From Mucilaginibacter geliditolerans (GTDB taxonomy: Bacteria > Bacteroidota > Bacteroidia > Sphingobacteriales > Sphingobacteriaceae): a stretch of DNA of 64,000 nucleotides. Below the pieces are notes generated by a model that saw only the letters and a list, made by a program, of their open reading frames with translations, searched no databases and was not told the DNA's origin. How positions within the stretch are numbered: the stretch's first letter is position 1; the number at the start of each line of letters is the position of its first letter. The translations under genes and the position numbers were made by a program. Shown one piece after another: positions 61,358-64,000 of the stretch. Location: assembly GCF_014200495.1 (NCBI RefSeq), contig NZ_JACHBY010000003.1, forward strand, positions 372,001-436,000, in the 5' to 3' direction.

Positions 61358-62116
61358 CTAATCATTCGTCCTTCTATTCCTCAACCAATACCAGCCCAAA
61401 TTAAAGGCGATCACAAAATGATTGAAGATGGTTGGCACCAGGCCGTAATGCCGTTTCATGATATCAAAACGCTCCGATAAACTTTGGCGGTGTTTTTTTT
61501 TGGACATGCCCCCTACCAGGTATTTGGCTACATAGCGGTTCACGTTTACTATTTTCTTAGCTTTTTTTGCTGCGCGGATGATCCAGTCGATATCGGCACT
61601 TAGGGCGTACCGCCTGTCGTAGGGTTCAACAAGCGCTCGTTTAATATAAATAGCCTGGTGACTAACGCTCATACCTAAATTAAAGCTACGCCAGGTAAAT
61701 TGTTCCGGCGCTTTGTGGCGGCGCTGGCCGAGGCTTTGTCCGCTGGCATCGATCATTTCTGTTTCGCCATAATAAATATCTGCATCCGGCGCTGAGGCAA
61801 ATACAGACGCTACAGTACCGGCATCATAAAACCCATCACCAGAGTTCATGAAGATAATATAATCGCCTGTAGCGGCAGTTATGCCCTTATTCATGGCATC
61901 GTAGATGCCTTCATCCTTTTCGCTGATGAGTTTGGCTATGCGGCTTTCGTATCGTTTAACTATTTCAAGCGTACCGTCGGTTGATCTGCCATCGATAATG
62001 ATGTATTCAATATACCCGTAAGTTTGGCTAAGCACCGAAAGCATGGTACGCTCAATATCATTGACGTTATTGTAAACTATGGTAATAACAGATAATATAG
62101 GTTGAGCCGTCGCCAT
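61358..62116 (-). CDS. Family 2 glycosyltransferase
   Basis: The protein has 252 residues. The GT-A fold shows as ILSVITIVYNNVNDIERTML, the IDGRSTDGTLEIVKRYE nucleotide-binding segment and IFMNSGDGFYD at the metal site, where an Asp-x-Asp or equivalent is usual. AEKDEGIYDAMNKGI-type motifs (SEKDEGIYDAMNKGITAATG) are typical of colanic or capsule-type GT2 enzymes. Sugar unknown. It shares 1 bp with the GT4 gene, so both are one unit. Confidence 0.9.
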   Translation of the reverse strand: MATAQPILSVITIVYNNVNDIERTMLSVLSQTYGYIEYIIIDGRSTDGTLEIVKRYESRIAKLISEKDEGIYDAMNKGITAATGDYIIFMNSGDGFYDAGTVASVFASAPDADIYYGETEMIDASGQSLGQRRHKAPEQFTWRSFNLGMSVSHQAIYIKRALVEPYDRRYALSADIDWIIRAAKKAKKIVNVNRYVAKYLVGGMSKKKHRQSLSERFDIMKRHYGLVPTIFNHFVIAFNLGWYWLRNRRTND

Positions 62117-63381
62117 TACTTTAAAATAGATTTATAGAGCTTATGGTACTGCTGTGCCACCATTTTATTGGTAAATGTGTTCAATACCTTATTACGCGCG
62201 TTTAAGGAAAACTCTTCCGCTTTATCTGAATGCAGGATCTCATACATTCCTTTCGCCAGGTCGTTGGCTGATTTATATTCCGCCAAATAACCGTTCTGCT
62301 GATGATCTATCATTTCGGGGACGCCGCCGGTGTTAAAGGCCACAACCGGAGTTCCACAGGCGAGGGCTTCCATTACGGTATTGGGCAGGTTATCTTCAAT
62401 TGATGGCAATACAAATACATCGGCAAGGTTATAGATCTCCACCAATTCCTCCTGCACCGTGATTGGGCCCAGTTCGTACACCCTAAAAGGTAATTGGGTT
62501 GCATCAAAATGCTTGTTCTTGCCAAATATTACTATTTCTATTAATCCTGCATCAGGACATAAACTATATAGATCCTTCAGCGCATCAACCAGGTAAGTGA
62601 TACCCTTGCGCCTGTCATTAATATTAGCCGCACCAAATAATATGATCTTAGCGAATGGATTAATGCGCCACCGTTCCTTGGCGGTTATTTTATCGCTTGG
62701 CGAGAAAAAATCAACATCAATAGGATTGGGAATGGATTCAATCCGAAACTTGCTGATCAGCGAGCTGCGTTTTGCAATACCGCCCAACCATTTACTACAG
62801 GTTACAAATGTGATATTCTCAACCCCGGCATACATAGCCGCCTTGCGCAGCCAGCCTTTGCGCGAAATATCATTCTCGCCGGAGTCGCTTAAAAAGTAGC
62901 AATCGCCGCATTCGCCCGTAAAATGGTCGCAGGTACCGGCGTAGTGGCAGCCCCCGGTAAAGGTCCACATGTCATGCAGTGTCCATACAATGGGCTTACC
63001 TGTATCAATCAGTTCTTTCAGATCATCAATTGATAAAAAGCCGGAGTTTGTCCAGTGCAGGTGTATAATATCAGCCTCCTTAACCCACGGCTCATCTTTT
63101 ATGCTTATACCTGCATTGGCCGTTGAAAAAGCAAAGCGCACGGTTTTATCCTTCTCATGTAAGAACATGAAAGGCAATCGTTCATAAAAGAAATCAACCC
63201 GGGCTTTTACACGGGAGGCAAAGTTCTTTACAATTCCCTGTACGCGGTTTTCGTTAGTCTTTTTTTCCTGGACTAAAAGCTGTGCATCAATCTTTTGCTC
63301 ATCCAATGCCTTTAACAGGCGCAGGCAAGCAACGGGTGCGCCTCCACCAGCATCGGATGTATTGATCAATGTAACTTTCAT
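62116..63381 (-). CDS. Family 4 glycosyltransferase
   Basis: The protein has 421 residues of the GT-B fold. The opening LINTSDAGGGAPVACLRLLK and WTLHDMWTFTGGCHYAGTC are typical of the WcaC-like branch; the C-terminal donor site includes VFVLPSIEDNLPNTVMEALA with the E-x7-E motif and CGTPVVAFNTGGVPEMI. A cysteine-rich patch (CHYAGTCDHFTGECGDCYFL) is characteristic. It probably adds a hexose in exopolysaccharide synthesis. It shares 1 bp with the GT2 gene downstream. Confidence 0.9.
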   Translation of the reverse strand: MKVTLINTSDAGGGAPVACLRLLKALDEQKIDAQLLVQEKKTNENRVQGIVKNFASRVKARVDFFYERLPFMFLHEKDKTVRFAFSTANAGISIKDEPWVKEADIIHLHWTNSGFLSIDDLKELIDTGKPIVWTLHDMWTFTGGCHYAGTCDHFTGECGDCYFLSDSGENDISRKGWLRKAAMYAGVENITFVTCSKWLGGIAKRSSLISKFRIESIPNPIDVDFFSPSDKITAKERWRINPFAKIILFGAANINDRRKGITYLVDALKDLYSLCPDAGLIEIVIFGKNKHFDATQLPFRVYELGPITVQEELVEIYNLADVFVLPSIEDNLPNTVMEALACGTPVVAFNTGGVPEMIDHQQNGYLAEYKSANDLAKGMYEILHSDKAEEFSLNARNKVLNTFTNKMVAQQYHKLYKSILK

Positions 63382-63541
63382 TCACACAAGTATAGTACTA
63401 TTAAGGTACACAGAAAAATATCTATGTATGATAATGTTTAAAAGAGACACAAAGTATTGTGTCTCTACGATTGATTGATTTCTGCTGAAAAATTTTACTT
63501 TTGATTGCGCTAATAAAACGCTTAGAAAAACGCCCGGTAAA

Positions 63542-64000
63542 ATGAACTTTTTTGCATACTTATTCCAGGATCGGCAGGCAAACCGCAAAAATTTTAAGGC
63601 GCAACTGGTACTGTTTATGTTCAGGCTGGTGCAGCTCATCAACCGGTCGATGCTACTGAAAGTAATTTTTATACTTTACCTGCTGTGGTACCGTTATTGG
63701 GTTGATTGGGTTTGGGGCATTGAGCTGCCGCGAAAACTTACCGTTGGCAAAGGCTTATCATTATACCATGGCCATGCGCTGGTGGTTAATCAGGGTGTTG
63801 TTATTGGTGATAACTGCGTGCTCCGGAATTCTACCACTATCGGACATAAAAAACTGGCCGACGGCAGCTTCACTAAATGCCCCGTAATAGGAAATAATGT
63901 GGATATTGGCGCCAATGTATGTATCATAGGTGATATCACCATCGGCGATAATGTGATCATCGGGGCCGGTTCAGTAGTAACCAAAAGCTTTCCATCAGAT
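63542..64000 (+). CDS. Serine O-acetyltransferase-like hexapeptide transferase (cut by the window edge)
   Basis: The frame opens at ATG 63542 and stays open to 64000, giving 153 residues (MNFFAYLFQDRQANRKNF onward). After an N-terminal helical part, a left-handed beta-helix follows: VGKGLSLYHGHALVVNQG, GDNCVLRNSTTIGHKK, CPVIGNNVDIGANVCIIGD. The HGHALVVN segment corresponds to the catalytic His of serine acetyltransferase and colanic-acid acetyltransferases. With GT2 and GT4 next door but divergent, a sugar acetyltransferase of a polysaccharide cluster is more likely than cysteine synthesis. Confidence 0.82.
   Translation, partial: MNFFAYLFQDRQANRKNFKAQLVLFMFRLVQLINRSMLLKVIFILYLLWYRYWVDWVWGIELPRKLTVGKGLSLYHGHALVVNQGVVIGDNCVLRNSTTIGHKKLADGSFTKCPVIGNNVDIGANVCIIGDITIGDNVIIGAGSVVTKSFPSD

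Overview
The window reads as chromosomal DNA from a Bacteroidota bacterium of the Sphingobacteriaceae, most like Mucilaginibacter or Pedobacter. The genus is an inference from gene content, not from a database search. Support comes from Bacteroidota -7 promoter boxes (TAnnTTTG) ahead of several genes, from families largely confined to the phylum (DUF4292, DUF2480, DUF3109, DUF4834, DUF6427, RemB-like, Bacteroidota EnvC), and from intergenic spaces full of dispersed palindromic repeats. I see no rRNA, tRNA, CRISPR array, transposase, integrase or prophage.

Layout. 1-7937 (minus): the start of gatA, two TatA-type proteins, an EnvC-type activator, a DUF4292 lipoprotein, a TPR protein, dut, a polysaccharide flippase and acylphosphatase. 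8029-8713: a half-copy of a large repeat and an AT-rich orphan gene. 8730-11440: a secreted carboxylesterase and a deaminase-like amidohydrolase. 11597-16117: rlmN, comF, a Crp-type regulator and a decarboxylase-like amidohydrolase. 16183-23137: a four-PAS hybrid histidine kinase coupled to glyA, and an FtsX-type permease. 23261-24705: a repeat copy, a DUF6496 gene and a Vat-like acetyltransferase. 24962-36044: AI-2E-type permease, a secreted class II cyclic-nucleotide phosphodiesterase, a repeat copy, a PfkB kinase, scpA, dxs, a RemB/Wzi-like outer-membrane protein and gmd. 36045-46199: a LytS/LytTR two-component pair, DUF3109, DUF3108, DUF2480, and the run ppiD-like, lptC, outer-membrane protein, coaX, purQ. 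46323-52230: DUF6427, a GT1-like glycosyltransferase, an LpxH-like phosphoesterase, DinB, YjjG and repeat clusters. 52380-60583: uvrB, DUF4834 and a tandem pair of YfhO-family membrane proteins. 60614-64000: the fourth repeat copy, then GT2 and GT4 glycosyltransferases and a truncated serine-acetyltransferase-like gene, which look like the edge of a surface-polysaccharide cluster.

How the genes fit together. Most genes are housekeeping, with a strong cell-envelope theme: Tat export, EnvC, LptC, periplasmic chaperone, outer-membrane proteins, flippase, GDP-mannose dehydratase, YfhO and glycosyltransferases. Few genes look acquired; candidates are the two AT-rich hypothetical genes (8288-8713, 48727-49203) and perhaps the Vat-like gene.

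The most unusual content is intergenic. A composite element of about 500-700 bp occurs four times in one orientation (8029-8284 half copy, 23261-23778, 27632-28312, 60614-61303). It is built of nested inverted repeats: an outer arm beginning TCATTGCGAGG, an inner arm with its own hairpin, and a 180-190 bp palindromic core. Stems in the arms and core differ between copies by paired changes that keep the base pairing, as expected of a selected or structure-dependent element. A second family (CCCTCTCTGCGG-type hairpin) occurs singly and as inverted pairs, one pair enclosing another inverted repeat. A third family overlaps the 3' ends of two genes and supplies their last codons.
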